A DNA stretch of 64,000 bases from Sorex araneus (GCF_027595985.1 NC_073311.1:53230705-53294704), one strand, 5' to 3'; counted from the first letter of the stretch, positions 42,393 to 52,876 are shown. Notes: generated from the letters alone by a model not told the origin. Translations and numbers: made by a program.

Positions 42393-42526
42393 TCATTGTT
42401 CTTTAGGGAGCCATGCTCGAGAGTGACCCCTGGCTGTGCTCCGGGCACCATATATGGTGCGGGGATTGAACTGGAGTTGAACGCATGCAAGGCAAGTACC
42501 TCACCTCCTATAGCATCTCAGGCCCC
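42393..42526 (-). repeat. SOR-like SINE, degenerate
   Basis: 'gagtgacccctggctgtgc', 'gcggggattgaactggag' and 'tagcatctcaggcccc'. Confidence 0.7.
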
Positions 42527-42966
42527 TGCAACTTATTGGTTTAATAAAATATTGAAGTGCCATATACTATTGGTAATAGTATCCAAAATAAAGTTAACAT
42601 TGACCATTGGGCAAGTGTACACGAGGATTTTAAAATAACACTGTTGCATTTTTTAACTTAAAGTTTAGGAAATATCTACATGACTTCCCCTCTCCGCCCT
42701 TCTAAAGAGCTAATGAGAAAAGACCCCAAGCAGACTTGGCCCTTTTTCAGAACGGGCTTATCACTGATTCACGTACGCTTACTATTCTCTAGAATTCTCC
42801 CCCAAGGAAGTTCTTTGCTCATGGACAGGAAATGTGCGGGGTGGGGGGTCATTTATCTGAGAATACATATTTTCATCATTTCATCATTGTGCTGGTGAGG
42901 AAAAATGGGAAGTTATCTAGCCCGACATGTCGTTTACAAGCACATTATATTAACAAAAAAAAAAGA

Positions 42967-42972
42967 TTTATT
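42967..42972 (-). other. MANSC1: Probable MANSC1 poly(A) signal
   Basis: AATAAA on the minus strand about 430 nt past the stop codon, followed downstream by a T-run and GT-rich text ('tgtgcttgt'), as expected for a cleavage element. The UTR between 42973 and 43405 is SINE-free. Other AATAAA sites further on could also be used. Confidence 0.55.
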
Positions 42973-43405
42973 CAAATATTTAATTGGAAGGAAACACATC
43001 TGGAATAGGTTTGATCAGAATTCATACAAAAGGGAAAGTGGATCTATTGGAATCTCATGTCGGAAACAGTGGACTTTCTCTGGAACCAGAAATGTTAACG
43101 GGCTGAGCCTGAAAGCGCGCACCGTCTTTCGGGGTCGCAGGTTTCCCGTTCATAGCAGCAATTCTACTTGACTGGTCCAGGGAGAGCTTTGCTCTCAGCA
43201 GAGATTTGGAGATGAATCATTCAAATTCCCCACTTGCTCCCCCCTCCTCAGGAACCGAACAATAAGAAAGTGGCAAACCATCACAGGCGGGACACCCTTG
43301 CCTGACGTCCAAACGCTTCCAAGGCTGCTCCTGCGCCCATTGGCAGCTCTAGCACCCTAGCCGGGGTGCCAGGGGCTCAGCGAGGCCGGAGCCATCCGGA
43401 CCCGC

Positions 43406-44328
43406 CTAGATGTCCACGTAGATCCCGTTGATCAAATAGTCCAGTCTCGAGTAGCGCTTCCTATGGAGGGACTCTACGAACTTTCTCCCCATGAGCACGA
43501 GGCCGATGGCCAGGAAGAGGACCCCCAAAACCAGGCTGCCCACCAGAAGCCACTTATCAAACGGGAGGCTGTAGCGCCCTCCGGGGCCACGGTCCAGGGA
43601 GGCAGCGCCCAGACGCTGCCCGGCTTTCCCGGAGGAGGTTTCGCTCGCAGGGGCAGAGTCCACACGGGACGGAGGGAGTGTCACGGCCTCGTGGGTGGCA
43701 CCCGAGTTCCAAGGCAGGCTGGAGGTTTCCGGGAAGGGCACCACGTGGGGGGCGCCCTGCAGGCCTGTTGTTGCCTGAGAGGTGGCTGTCGCCCCTGTCC
43801 CCCTCGTCCCTGTCCCCCTCGTCATTGCTGTCATTGTCGGGCGTGCTGGGGCCGATGTCACAGCTCCTGTCCAGACGGTGGCCGGGAGGCCTGTCGGGGG
43901 CTGAGTGGGGACTGTGGTCACGGGTCCAGCTGCGGTGGCCGCCTGTGGCCGAGCCACAGAAGGTATCCCGGGAGCTGCCGGCGGCCGAGAGGCAGAGGTG
44001 GGGGGCCTCCGGGTGGCCGTGGCCGCTGGCGTGGAGAGCGCGGCTCCATTTTCAGGCTCCAGCAGCGCCTTTGTTGGCTCTGGGGAAAAGTGTGAACTTG
44101 GGGGATGGGCTTCCCCCTCCGATCCCAGGACCCCCGGGCTGGCCGAGCCTCCAGGGAGCAGCTTCTCCAAGTGACCGGACGTCCCCGATGTCTGAGATGA
44201 CACATCTTCCCTGAGGACATCGGCAGGCTTCGAGGAGCCCCTGGCGGTCGGGGGCGAGGAGGAGGGGGCTGCCTGGTCCCACCGGCCGGGGCTGGACAAC
44301 TCGGGTCTGGTCGGAGAAGACAGAGGCT
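43406..44328 (-). CDS. MANSC1: MANSC1 coding exon 4: stalk, membrane span and tail
   Basis: The acceptor is TGTCTGTAG at 44329-44337 after a pyrimidine tract; the exon encodes residues 122-428 and ends at TAG 43408-43406. Residues 123 to about 375 form a Ser/Thr/Pro/Ala-rich, probably heavily O-glycosylated stalk. It includes a short Thr-rich tandem stretch (TRGTGTRGTGATAT) and is poorly conserved relative to human as I remember it. Residues about 381-402 (WLLVGSLVLG...) are one hydrophobic span. The 26-residue cytoplasmic tail ends RLDYLINGIYVDI, which I recognise as the MANSC1 C-terminus. The topology is type I membrane protein; the molecular function is not established. The long single exon and the final motif make this call secure. 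Confidence 0.95.
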
Positions 44329-44729
44329 CTACAGACACAACGGGAAGAGAAGGAGAACTGAGCAAAGGCACAAACACGCCTGTCGGGGGCGCTGGTCCCT
44401 GCGTGTCATCCTGGACGTTCTACTGGGACAGAGACACGTTGGGGAAATGCAGGATCGGCAGAGCCTGGCGCCTGCCCCCAGATGCCAACGTGGATCGCCA
44501 GAGGCTGGAGAGCCGGGAGAAGAGCCACGGCGAGGAGGAGCGAGCTGAGGAGGAGAAAGGGGTCGGCCTGGCCCCAAGTCTGCCCTCCAGCCCCGAGCCC
44601 CCCAGCCTCACAGAATGCGTGCCGTTTCCCCCACACCGCCGAAGCAGAGTTTTTTGCTGGGGGAGAAGCTCCACTCACAAACAGCATCCAGGAGATGAAG
44701 CAGGGCTACATTTCTAGATAAAATCAATT

Positions 44730-44912
44730 TTTTTTTTTTTTTTTTTTGCTTTTTGGGTCACACCTGGCGATGCACAGGGGTTACTCCTGGCTCATGCACT
44801 CAGGAATTACTCCTGGAGGTGCTCAGGGGATCATATGGGATGCTGGGAATCGAACCCGGGTCAGCCACATGCAAGGCAAACGCCCTCCCTGCTGTGCTAT
44901 TGCTCCAGCCCC
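44730..44912 (-). repeat. SOR-like SINE in MANSC1 intron 3, young
   Basis: Full-length reverse copy, in transcriptional sense with MANSC1. TCAATTTTT occurs on both sides (44724 and 44913), a short target-site duplication. Confidence 0.95.
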
Positions 44913-44948
44913 TCAATTTTTTTTTTTAATTAAAGAACAGGACTTCAG

Positions 44949-45120
44949 GCTGGAGAGATCATCCAGTACAGGAAGCACTTGCCTGGCAGGCAGCTGCAGC
45001 AGCCGTGGCCTGGGTTCGAATCCGTCACCACGTATGTGCAGCACCTGCGGTCACTCCTGAGCAGAGTCAGGAATAGCCCCTGAGCACTGCTTGGTGTGAC
45101 CCCAAAACTCGAACAGAAAA
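44949..45120 (+). repeat. SOR-like SINE, older
   Basis: 'ggctggagagatcatccag', 'ctgggttcgaatccgtcac' and 'gcttggtgtgaccccaaaac'. Confidence 0.85.
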
Positions 45121-45127
45121 AAGAAAA

Positions 45128-45300
45128 TGGAGCGAGAGGGATAATATAGTGGGTAGGGTGCTTGCTTTGCGCACTTCCTACCCAGCTTCAATCCCGGGTA
45201 CCCCACAGGGCCCCCTGAGCCCCGCTAGGAGTGATCCCTGAGCACAGAGCCACGAGTAAGCCCTGAGCATCACCAGGTGTGACCCCCCAAAACAAATACA
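45128..45300 (+). repeat. SOR-like SINE, older
   Basis: 'gagagggataatatagtggg', 'gcttcaatcccgggtacc' and 'caccaggtgtgaccccccaa'. Confidence 0.85.
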
Positions 45301-45449
45301 TGGAAAGAACAGGACTGGACGTACCCCTTTACAAAGAAAGACGTGGCGAGGCTCTGAGCCTGTGTGAAGCCGGCATCGCCACTGCAAGAGGCGGCTTGCT
45401 CTCTTCTTTAGGAGGCGGCAGTGGGGCTAATTCTGGCTCTTTCTCCTTT

Positions 45450-45600
45450 TATATTTTTGGGCCATACCTGGCCGTGCTGAGGGACCACCCTTGGCCAACA
45501 CTCAGGGGTCCCCTCCAGTAGTGCTCAGGGGTCACCCTCTGAAATACTGGGGAATGAACGCAGGCCTCCTGCATGTAAAGCGTGTACCCTAGTCCCCACT
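45450..45600 (-). repeat. SOR-like SINE, degenerate
   Basis: 'ttttgggccatacctggcc', 'tactggggaatgaacgcagg' and 'tgtaccctagtcccc'. Confidence 0.7.
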
Positions 45601-45602
45601 TT

Positions 45603-45746
45603 CAAGGCTACCCCCCTACAGCTAAGAGGTTACTCCCAGCTCAGTGCTCAGGGGTCACGATCCCTGGTGGTGCTCAGGATCAAACATGGGGCACGCCAAG
45701 CACACGCTCCCACACTAAGCCAGCACCCCAGCCCACTCCAGCCCCT
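45603..45746 (-). repeat. SOR-like SINE, degenerate
   Basis: 'gttactcccagctcagtgc', 'gtgctcaggatcaaacatgg' and 'ccactccagcccc'. Confidence 0.65.
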
Positions 45747-46159
45747 TCATCCATCTACCCAGCTTGTGTTCTCGTTGTGTTTGGTGGCAGGGGTCAGGGA
45801 CAGGGGCCGATTCAGGCCTCCTACCAGCCAAGGTGTATTCTACCACTGAGCTTCAGCTCCAATCCCCAACGGGTCTGTTTCCGGTAAGATTCCATTGGCA
45901 AAGGTGCCACAACAGACAGGAATTCGCCACACCTGCTGTCTCTACCCCACCCCTGCTGTTTGTCATTGGGGCAAGGTGCTTTCTCTGGGTCACAGGCAGG
46001 GAGCCTCAGAGGGGGCTGGGCACGGCAGCCCTGTGCCTGCAAGCCCTCTCGCAGTTACACTTCAGAATGGCTTCATGTGTAAAAGGCAGAGGGACTGACT
46101 CAATTAAAAATCAGACTCCCAAGTTAAGGTACTCTCTTTACTGTTGTTGTTGTTGTTTG

Positions 46160-46340
46160 CAGAGGGGGGCAGGGGTCATACCTGGAGCACCTGGCACTGA
46201 GCCAGGGGTCACTCCTGGCTCTGCACTCAGGAATTACTCCTGCCGATGCTCGGGAGAGCATGAGATGCTGGGGATCCAACCGAGGTCAGCAGCACGCAAG
46301 GCAAGCGCCCTCCCCTGCTGGACTATTTCTCTCGCCCCTA
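46160..46340 (-). repeat. SOR-like SINE
   Basis: 'caggggtcatacctggag', 'tctgcactcaggaattactc' and 'actatttctctcgcccc'. A (GTT)n run precedes it. Confidence 0.85.
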
Positions 46341-47144
46341 CTCTACTTCTGAATCCCCCTATTCCAGTCCCCAGTAGAGAGACATACCACCAAGTTGCAA
46401 GAAGCAAGCAAGAAAAGTAATGCCGAGACGTATGATTTGATGGGATGACGTGTGCATATCCTCTTGGATGCTTTTGGTCTGTAAATATTCATCAGTCAGT
46501 GACAGGAAGTGGAGATTCCTCGAAGCTAACCATGGGACCAATAACCTTTTTGATGTCATAGAAGAGAGGAGGTGGGGGACTTATTTTTATAGGGTTATCA
46601 ATCATCAGTCACATACAAGGACAGATGGATGGATCACAATAAAGTCCCCGGCGCTCTGAGCTGATGGCTCCCTCTGCTGGCTGCTTCAGGAACTGCCTAA
46701 TCCTAGTCTCACTTGATTTTCTTCAGGAAAAGGTCCTGGCAGATGCCAACTTCGGCTTTCTCTCACTTTTACTGGACAGACTCCATCACCCTTTGACACT
46801 TGCATTACAAACGCAATAACACTGCAGAGGTATCTCCATTATAAAGAGTTGATATAACATTCTAGAGAATTTTCACTGCAAAACAAATTCAACTACAAAT
46901 GCCTACCCATGTGCCATCATTGATGGGCGTTGCCTGTGGAGCATAAAGTTAACATTGTTTCCTCACATCACTGAAAAAAAGAGAGATTTTTTTCTCCTGA
47001 AGTTTAAATCTGTTTCTGCATCTCAAATTTATATTTCCATTTCTGCAGTATGTTCTCTTAGGTGGACCCATCTGATTTTTGCCTCCCAACCACTCACTGG
47101 ACATTTATATTGCTTCATATTTTTCACTGTTTTTTAAAGAAATA
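46341..47144. other. Unique part of MANSC1 intron 3
   Basis: 800 bp free of recognisable repeats. No exon needed by the protein maps here. Confidence 0.4.
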
Positions 47145-47325
47145 TTATTTGGGGGGGCAGGGCGCTGGGCCCTACCCGGCAGGGCTCAGGGCTGACTCCG
47201 GTCTCTGTATGCAGGGATCACTCCTGATGGTGCTCAGGGGACTCTGTGTGGCGCCAGGGATCAAACGAGGACCAGCTACATGAACGGCAACACCCTTCAC
47301 CCTCTGCCGCCTCTCCAGCCCCATC
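47145..47325 (-). repeat. SOR-like SINE
   Basis: 'gtatgcagggatcactcctg', 'gcgccagggatcaaacgagg' and 'gccgcctctccagcccc'. Confidence 0.75.
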
Positions 47326-47339
47326 ACCGCTCATTTCAT

Positions 47340-47490
47340 TTGAGTGGGGGAGGATGCTCGGCACAGTGCTGGGGGGCAGCTGGGTCATACCCACCGATGC
47401 CAGGGAGGGTGTATGGCGCCAGAGCTCGGACCTGGGCACCCACCTGCCATGCCCGCACGCTGGCCCCCTGAGTGATCTCCCTGGCCCCAT
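47340..47490 (-). repeat. SOR-like SINE, very degenerate
   Basis: 'ggcagctgggtcatacccac', 'gcgccagagctcggacctgg' and 'gtgatctccctggcccc'. Confidence 0.55.
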
Positions 47491-47496
47491 GATTGT

Positions 47497-47680
47497 CACT
47501 TTTTGTTTGGCTTTTGAGCCACGCCCAGTGGTGCTCAGGCCTGAGTCCCTGCTCTCTGCCCAGGGGTCACTCCTGGTGGGCTCGAGGGACCCTCGAGGGG
47601 ACTAAACCTGGGCCAGCCCACCTGGGTCAGCCGTGTGCAAGGCAAACGCCCTACTTGCTGTGCTATCGGCTCTGGCCCTG
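47497..47680 (-). repeat. SOR-like SINE
   Basis: 'tttggcttttgagccacgcc', 'gggtcactcctggtgggc' and 'gctatcggctctggccc'. A short stretch near the B-box is duplicated ('gggccagcccacctgggtca'). Confidence 0.82.
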
Positions 47681-47783
47681 GTTTTTCACTTTTTAAACTA
47701 ATTATACAATAAACAGCTCCACCCAATAGCTTCTTCTTGTTTGGGGGCTGTTTCTCTAGTATGGGTTTCAGGGATGAACAGTT

Positions 47784-48090
47784 CTCTCTCTCCTTCTTTC
47801 TCTCCCTCTCCCTCCCTCCATCCCTCCCTCTCTCTGCCTCTCCCCCTCTCTCTCTCCCTCCCTCTTCTTCCTTCCCTTCCTTCCTCTCTCTCTACCCCTC
47901 TCCCTCTCCCCTCTTTCTCTCTCCCTCCCTCCCTCTTCTTCCCTCCCTTCCTTCCTCTCTCTCTACCCCTCTCCCTCTCCCTTCTTTCTCCTTCCCTCCC
48001 TCCCTCTCTCTCCCTTCCTCTCTCTCTCCCCCTCTACCTCTCTTCTCCTCTCTCACTCTCTTCCCCCCTCTCTCCCTCTCCCCGCCCTCA
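47784..48090. repeat. CT/TCCC polypyrimidine array with 71-bp higher-order unit
   Basis: About 300 bp of pure pyrimidine on the plus strand (GA-rich in the MANSC1 transcript). 'ccctcttctt' recurs at 47860 and 47931, marking a 71-bp duplicated block. Confidence 0.95.
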
Positions 48091-48439
48091 CTCTGTCACC
48101 CTGGAACCCTGGGCCCTTATCCCAGTCTTGCTACATTGCTCTTGAGAGGCTTTTCTGGGTCTGGGATGGCTTGGGACAGGGCATCAGGTCAACTTGCACC
48201 TTGGCACCCCTGCCCCCAGCACTGTGACCCCTGCAGAGCCACAGCATTCCGTAGGACCTTCAGGTGAGAGCTAGCAGCCCAGCTGGAAGAGGGTCACTCA
48301 GTCACAGCAACAGATGCAGAGGGAAAGGGACCGAGACCCTTTCCGTGGAGGGCCCGCAGGCGCTCCCCACTAGAAAGGCAAAAGCAAAATACCCTCATTC
48401 AAGTCTTTCATGGCAAAAGGAAAGTTTGACATTTCATTC

Positions 48440-48575
48440 ATTCATCTGTGCATGGGCAAAGGTTGGGCCAGCCCTGGCAGTGCTCAGGGCTTACTCTGGG
48501 GTGCTGGGGATCAAACTGGGGTTGGCCACACGCAGGGCAAGCACCTTAATCCCTTAACCTACAGTCCCTAATACA
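48440..48575 (-). repeat. SOR-like SINE, degenerate
   Basis: 'cctggcagtgctcagggc', 'gctggggatcaaactggggt' and 'acgcagggcaagcacc'. Confidence 0.65.
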
Positions 48576-48742
48576 GTAAATTTATTTGGGGTCTCCCTAC
48601 TGGGGGACCTGAGTTTCAGGCTCTCTCTGCCCAAGACCCCCCCCCCCAACAGAATCCTGACATGTGTGTGCAGTGGCGGGGCGGGTGAGGTGGTCGGCAG
48701 TACTGGGGATCGGACCCGGGGTCTCTCAGAAGTAAGGCATGT

Positions 48743-49290
<548 letters not shown>

Positions 49291-49484
49291 CTAAAGAGAA
49301 CGGGGGCCAGAAAGGGTGGCACGGGTCCTGGTGCCCGGGGCAGGGCCTCCGCTGGCCCAGGGCCCGCCAAGCCATCTCCTCTCCTTCTGTTTGGTCACAC
49401 GAACACGAGGCAATCAAAAACGTCACGCGCTCAAAAACTGGACTGAAGGTAACCTGGGCGGGAGGGGTTACTTGGTTCTGGTTT

Positions 49485-49556
49485 TGCTTCTTGGCCATCC
49501 CTAGCGATGCTCGGGGTTACTCCTGGCTCTGCGCTCAGGAATTACTCCAGGCCTCT
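49485..49556 (-). repeat. SOR-like SINE fragment bordering duplicated block
   Basis: 'cttcttggccatccctagcg' and 'gcgctcaggaattactccag', then an abrupt stop at the junction with the duplicated block. Confidence 0.75.
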
Positions 49557-49560
49557 TACT

Positions 49561-49985
49561 GCCTCCCCACAATCAAATGCTAATTTCCATTCTTTGAAAT
49601 CTTTTATTTTGAGGGACATGCCTGGTTCTGGCGAAGCAGAATCCCCAGGTCTTGGCACCATCTGACTTCCTGTTGGGTTTCATCTCCATGACAAGCACAG
49701 AGGCTGATTTTCCTCAGAGACGAAAATCAGGAGAAAAATCACTTGGTACTTCAGTGCCCCATATGATGGCAGGAGAGCACGGGAAGGAATTTTTTTTTTC
49801 TTTTTGGGTCACACCTGGCGATGCACCACTCAGAAATTACCCCTGGCGGTGCTCAGGGGACCATATGGGATGCTGGAAATCGAACCCGGGTCGGCCGTGT
49901 GCAAGGCAAACGCCCTCTCCGCTGTGCTATCGCTCCAGCCCCGGGAAGGAATTTTTGTTCCAGCATCCTAGATGCTTGCCCAGTG
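49561..49985. repeat. Intronic duplicated block, copy A (with SINE insertion)
   Basis: From 'gcctccccacaatc' through 'attctttgaaatctttta', 'gctgattttcctcagagac' and 'gccccatatgatggcagg' to 'cttgcccagtg', it matches 51276-51541 at roughly 85 per cent by eye. A SINE interrupts copy A at 49795-49942 and is absent from copy B. Confidence 0.9.
49795..49942 (-). repeat. SOR-like SINE with internal deletion and perfect target-site duplication
   Basis: Flanked by GGGAAGGAATTTTT at 49781-49794 and 49943-49956. About 20-24 bp of the body are missing: 'ggcgatgca' joins directly to 'ccactcagaaattac'. The head is near consensus. Confidence 0.96.
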
Positions 49986-50077
49986 CTCAGGGGACCATGT
50001 GAAATGCTGAGGATCGAACCCAGGTCAGCCACATGCGAGGTAGATGCCCTCCCCGCTGTACTATGGCTCTGGCCCCA
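49985..50077 (-). repeat. SOR-like SINE head half
   Basis: 'ctcaggggaccatgtgaaat', 'gaggatcgaacccaggtc' and 'actatggctctggcccc', starting at the right edge of copy A. Confidence 0.8.
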
Positions 50078-50194
50078 GGAGGGATGTTTAACGACAGTGC
50101 GGGTGAGTCCTTGCAGAGAGACTCCTGTTTGCTGAGGCTGAAGCAGTGCGATGAGGCTTGCTCTTTGGGGGGGTCTTATGGGGGTGGGAGGGTG

Positions 50195-50345
50195 TCAGTT
50201 GGGACACACCCAGTGGTCCATGGGGGCTCAGAGACTACGTTTAGCCGAGTGCTCGGGGGTCGTTCCTGGTGGTGCTCAGGGTCTGTGGGGTGCGAGGGAT
50301 GGAAGCAGGTTTTCCGTACGCACCCCCGAGCTCTCTCTCTGGCCC
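50195..50345 (-). repeat. SOR-like SINE, degenerate
   Basis: 'gggacacacccagtggtcc', 'ggtcgttcctggtggtgc' and 'gagctctctctctggccc'. Confidence 0.7.
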
Positions 50346-50579
50346 TTCACAGAGGTCACACTGCACGGCGGGCTCAGGAATGAAACGAGACCCCCAGCCC
50401 CCACCGCTACCTCCTCTAGGCGCTGACGGGAGGCTGACCCCTCGCCTGAGCGAGGATGGATCGTCCCAGCCCCCCCCAACAAGGCGTGAGTCCTCCACGG
50501 CTAGGTGTTTGCTTTACAGCTCGAGGCTGAGGGCCAGGTCATGACTAGAAAATGGTAATTACTTCACAAGGCTCGCTCT

Positions 50580-50636
50580 CTCGGTGTCTCTGTGTCTGTC
50601 TGTCTGTCTGTCTCTGTTTCTCTCTCTCTCTCTCTC
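50580..50636. repeat. (TC)n/(TGTC)n microsatellite
   Basis: TCTG and TC repeats forming the tail end of the following SINE. Confidence 0.9.
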
Positions 50637-50745
50637 ATAGCTTGGAGGTGCTCAGGGTCTATTCCAGGCTCTGTGCTCAGTGACACCCATGCTGGGCGTT
50701 TGAACCTGCGGATGTAGGGAAATGCCGTAACCTGTCTCTCAGGCC
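50637..50745 (-). repeat. SOR-like SINE, degenerate
   Basis: 'ggaggtgctcagggtctatt', 'ggcgtttgaacctgcgg' and 'cctgtctctcaggcc'. Confidence 0.6.
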
Positions 50746-50952
50746 TTACTAGTCTTCTTTCACCCAAAAGCATCGGCATCTGGAATACTCAGAGACGCGG
50801 CTCAGGCCTGCAGCCATGTCGCCCGCATCGCCAGATGACACTCCACCCCTGCCCCTCAGTCCACTGTGCTACGTCCCAGACACCTGTCACGTGCTGACCT
50901 GACTTACGTCACTGCGGGGAAGGGGACCTGCCATTTCAGAACCGAATGTTAG

Positions 50953-51118
50953 GGTCTGAGCGATAGCACAGTGGGGAGGGTGCCTGCCTTGCATGCAGCC
51001 AACGGGGCTCGAACCCTGACATCCCATATGGTCCCCCGATACCACCAGGAGTGATCCCTGAAGCACAGGCCAGGGATCATCACTGAGCATCACTGTTCTG
51101 GCCGCAAAACAACAATAA
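50953..51118 (+). repeat. SOR-like SINE
   Basis: 'agggtctgagcgatagcac', 'acatcccatatggtccccc' and 'gagtgatccctgaagcac', then an AAC tail. Confidence 0.85.
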
Positions 51119-51135
51119 TGAAAAAATCAAATTCT

Positions 51136-51275
51136 AGGGCTGGAGTGACAATACAGAGGTTAAATCCCTGGCCTTGTACACAGCTAACCCGGACTTGATC
51201 CCCAGCACCACATATGGTCTCCTGAGCACTGCCAGGAGTGGTCCCTGAGCACTGCACCAGGAGTAAGCCCTGAGC
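51136..51275 (+). repeat. SOR-like SINE cut off at duplicated block
   Basis: 'agggctggagtgacaatac', 'cggacttgatccccagcacc' and 'caggagtaagccctgagc', then the left edge of duplicated copy B instead of the usual tail. Confidence 0.85.
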
Positions 51276-51541
51276 GCCTCCCCATAATCAAACGGCAATT
51301 CCCATTCTTTGAAATCTTTTATTTTGGGGGACACGCGTGGTTCTGGCAGGCAAAGCATAAGCCTCAGGCCCTGGCGCCGTCTGATTTCCTGTCAGGTTCC
51401 ATCTCCAAGACAAGCGCATAGGCTGATTTTCCTCAGAGACAAAACTCTGGAGAAAATCACTTGATATTTCAGTGCCCCATATGATGGCAGGCGAGCAAGG
51501 GAAGGAGATTTTGTTCCAGTATCCTAAACACTTGCCCAGTG
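51276..51541. repeat. Intronic duplicated block, copy B
   Basis: Uninterrupted partner of 49561-49985, in direct orientation about 1.7 kb away in MANSC1 intron 2. The empty SINE site 'gggaaggagattttgttcc' is present here. Confidence 0.9.
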
Positions 51542-51592
51542 TAAATTACCCTGGCGCTTCTCTGCCCCCCTCTACCCAGACACCTGGTAATA

Positions 51593-51617
51593 CACAGACA
51601 CACAAACACACAGACAC

Positions 51618-51679
<62 letters not shown>

Positions 51680-51680
51680 A
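51593..51680. repeat. (CA)n/(GACA)n microsatellite
   Basis: 'acacacagacacacaaac', then about six CAGA units, then a CA run. Confidence 0.96.
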
Positions 51681-52344
51681 GTGACTCTGACTTCACTCTG
51701 GGGACAGGAGAGCATATGTGTGGAACATTCCCCTGTGAATTTTGTCACCCCAATTTTTTTTTATCCTATTGAGAGTCACCGATAGGAATTATTTAGCCAC
51801 ACCAATCCCAACTCCTTATTATTTTACTTTTGTTTTGGCGGCTGTATCTGGCGATGCTCAGGAACTTCTCCTGTCAGTTTCCAGGGGGCCATATGGGCTG
51901 GAGAGCCCGCCCCCTGCCTCCCTCTCCAGCCCCCCAGCTTCTTATATTTAAAAACAATGGCTAAAGACTCAGGAGAGAATCCAGCAGGCAAGCGCGAGGC
52001 CCTGAGTCAGACCCCCGGGGCTTCCCACATGCTTCTCGTGCACCCCTGGCCCTTCTGGTACCCCCAGTGCAGCAACGGTCTCCAGCCCACCACAGCCACG
52101 TGTGTCTCGTGTGTGCGTGTGTGCGAGCACTTCAGCTAAGGTGTGTATCGCACGCCCCCTGCAAACCCCACACTGACGAATGTGGGGCGGCCCCTGCTGA
52201 GAGCCCCTGTGACTGCCACGGCCACCCCGGCCAGCGTCAAACCAGAATGTGCACGAGGCCCAACTCAAGAGCGTGGCCTCGGTGTGTGTGTGCGGGGGAG
52301 GGTGTGGGGTGCTGGTCACCAGGACAAGCAGGGTAGGGTGGGGC
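51681..52344. other. MANSC1 intron 2, no clear feature
   Basis: A weak reverse SINE remnant may lie at 51835-51900 ('ctgtatctggcgatgctcag'). The rest is unrecognised. Confidence 0.35.
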
Positions 52345-52475
52345 CCGAGAAACGGCTCACTCTGCATGTGCGAGGCCCTGGGTTCCTTCCCGGCACCCCC
52401 TGCTCCCCAGAGCACTCGCTGGGAGCGACCCACGAGCACTGATGTGAAAGGAGCCTCCGAGTGTCCCAAGCAAGC
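52345..52475 (+). repeat. Possible SOR-like SINE remnant near exon 2
   Basis: 'gcccgagaaacggctcactc', 'gggttccttcccggcacc' and 'gctgggagcgacccacgag', about 40 bp below the exon 2 donor. Confidence 0.45.
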
Positions 52476-52514
52476 CCGGGGACAGGGGCGAGGGCACCCC
52501 CAGCCGTGACTCAC

Positions 52515-52737
52515 CCGAGATGTTTCTGGTGGAACAGCAGGAGGCGATGCACTCCTGGGGGCCTGGGGTGTGCGTGGGCTCGCTGCCCCTGACGCCCCTG
52601 GCCAGCGAGGACTGGATGTCGATGACCACGTCCTCCAGGCTCTGGCTGAGGCACTGCCGGCCGCCGGCCGGCCTCAGGGTCAGGAAACAGACCAGGAGGA
52701 CAGCGCAGGCCCGGCTCCCGGCCCCGCCGAGGCACAT
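52515..52737 (-). CDS. MANSC1: MANSC1 coding exon 2: signal peptide and first half of MANSC domain
   Basis: ATG at 52737-52735 opens MCLGGAGSRACAVLLVCFL, a hydrophobic signal peptide with likely cleavage near residues 26-28 (AGG-RQ). The mature start RQCLSQSLEDVVIDIQSS and ECIASCCSTRNISG, with C29, C63, C67 and C68 and a sequon at N72, is diagnostic of MANSC1. The donor is CGG|GTGAGT, with GT at 52514-52513. The start was chosen because it gives the signal peptide; the frame stays open upstream through a poly-Glu stretch in the 5' UTR without another Met inside the exon. The product should enter the secretory pathway as a type I membrane protein. Confidence 0.95.
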
Positions 52738-52876
52738 TTTAAGGTCCAAGGAGTCTTTGTCTTCACAGTTCAGGAATGATCTTCCTCCTCCTTCCTCCTC
52801 CTCCTCCTCCTCTTCCTCCTCCTCCTCCTCCTCAGGGTCTTCCTTTGCTTCAGGACAATTGTGCAGATGTTGGACG
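52738..52876 (-). other. MANSC1: MANSC1 5' UTR part of exon 2 with GAG repeat
   Basis: The acceptor TTGTTCTACAG ends at 52877, placing the exon start at 52876. The leader contains an imperfect (GAG/GGA)n repeat (about 52786-52834) that reads as 14 consecutive Glu codons in frame with the start. No stop separates it from the ATG. The other end depends on an unlocated exon 1. Confidence 0.7.
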
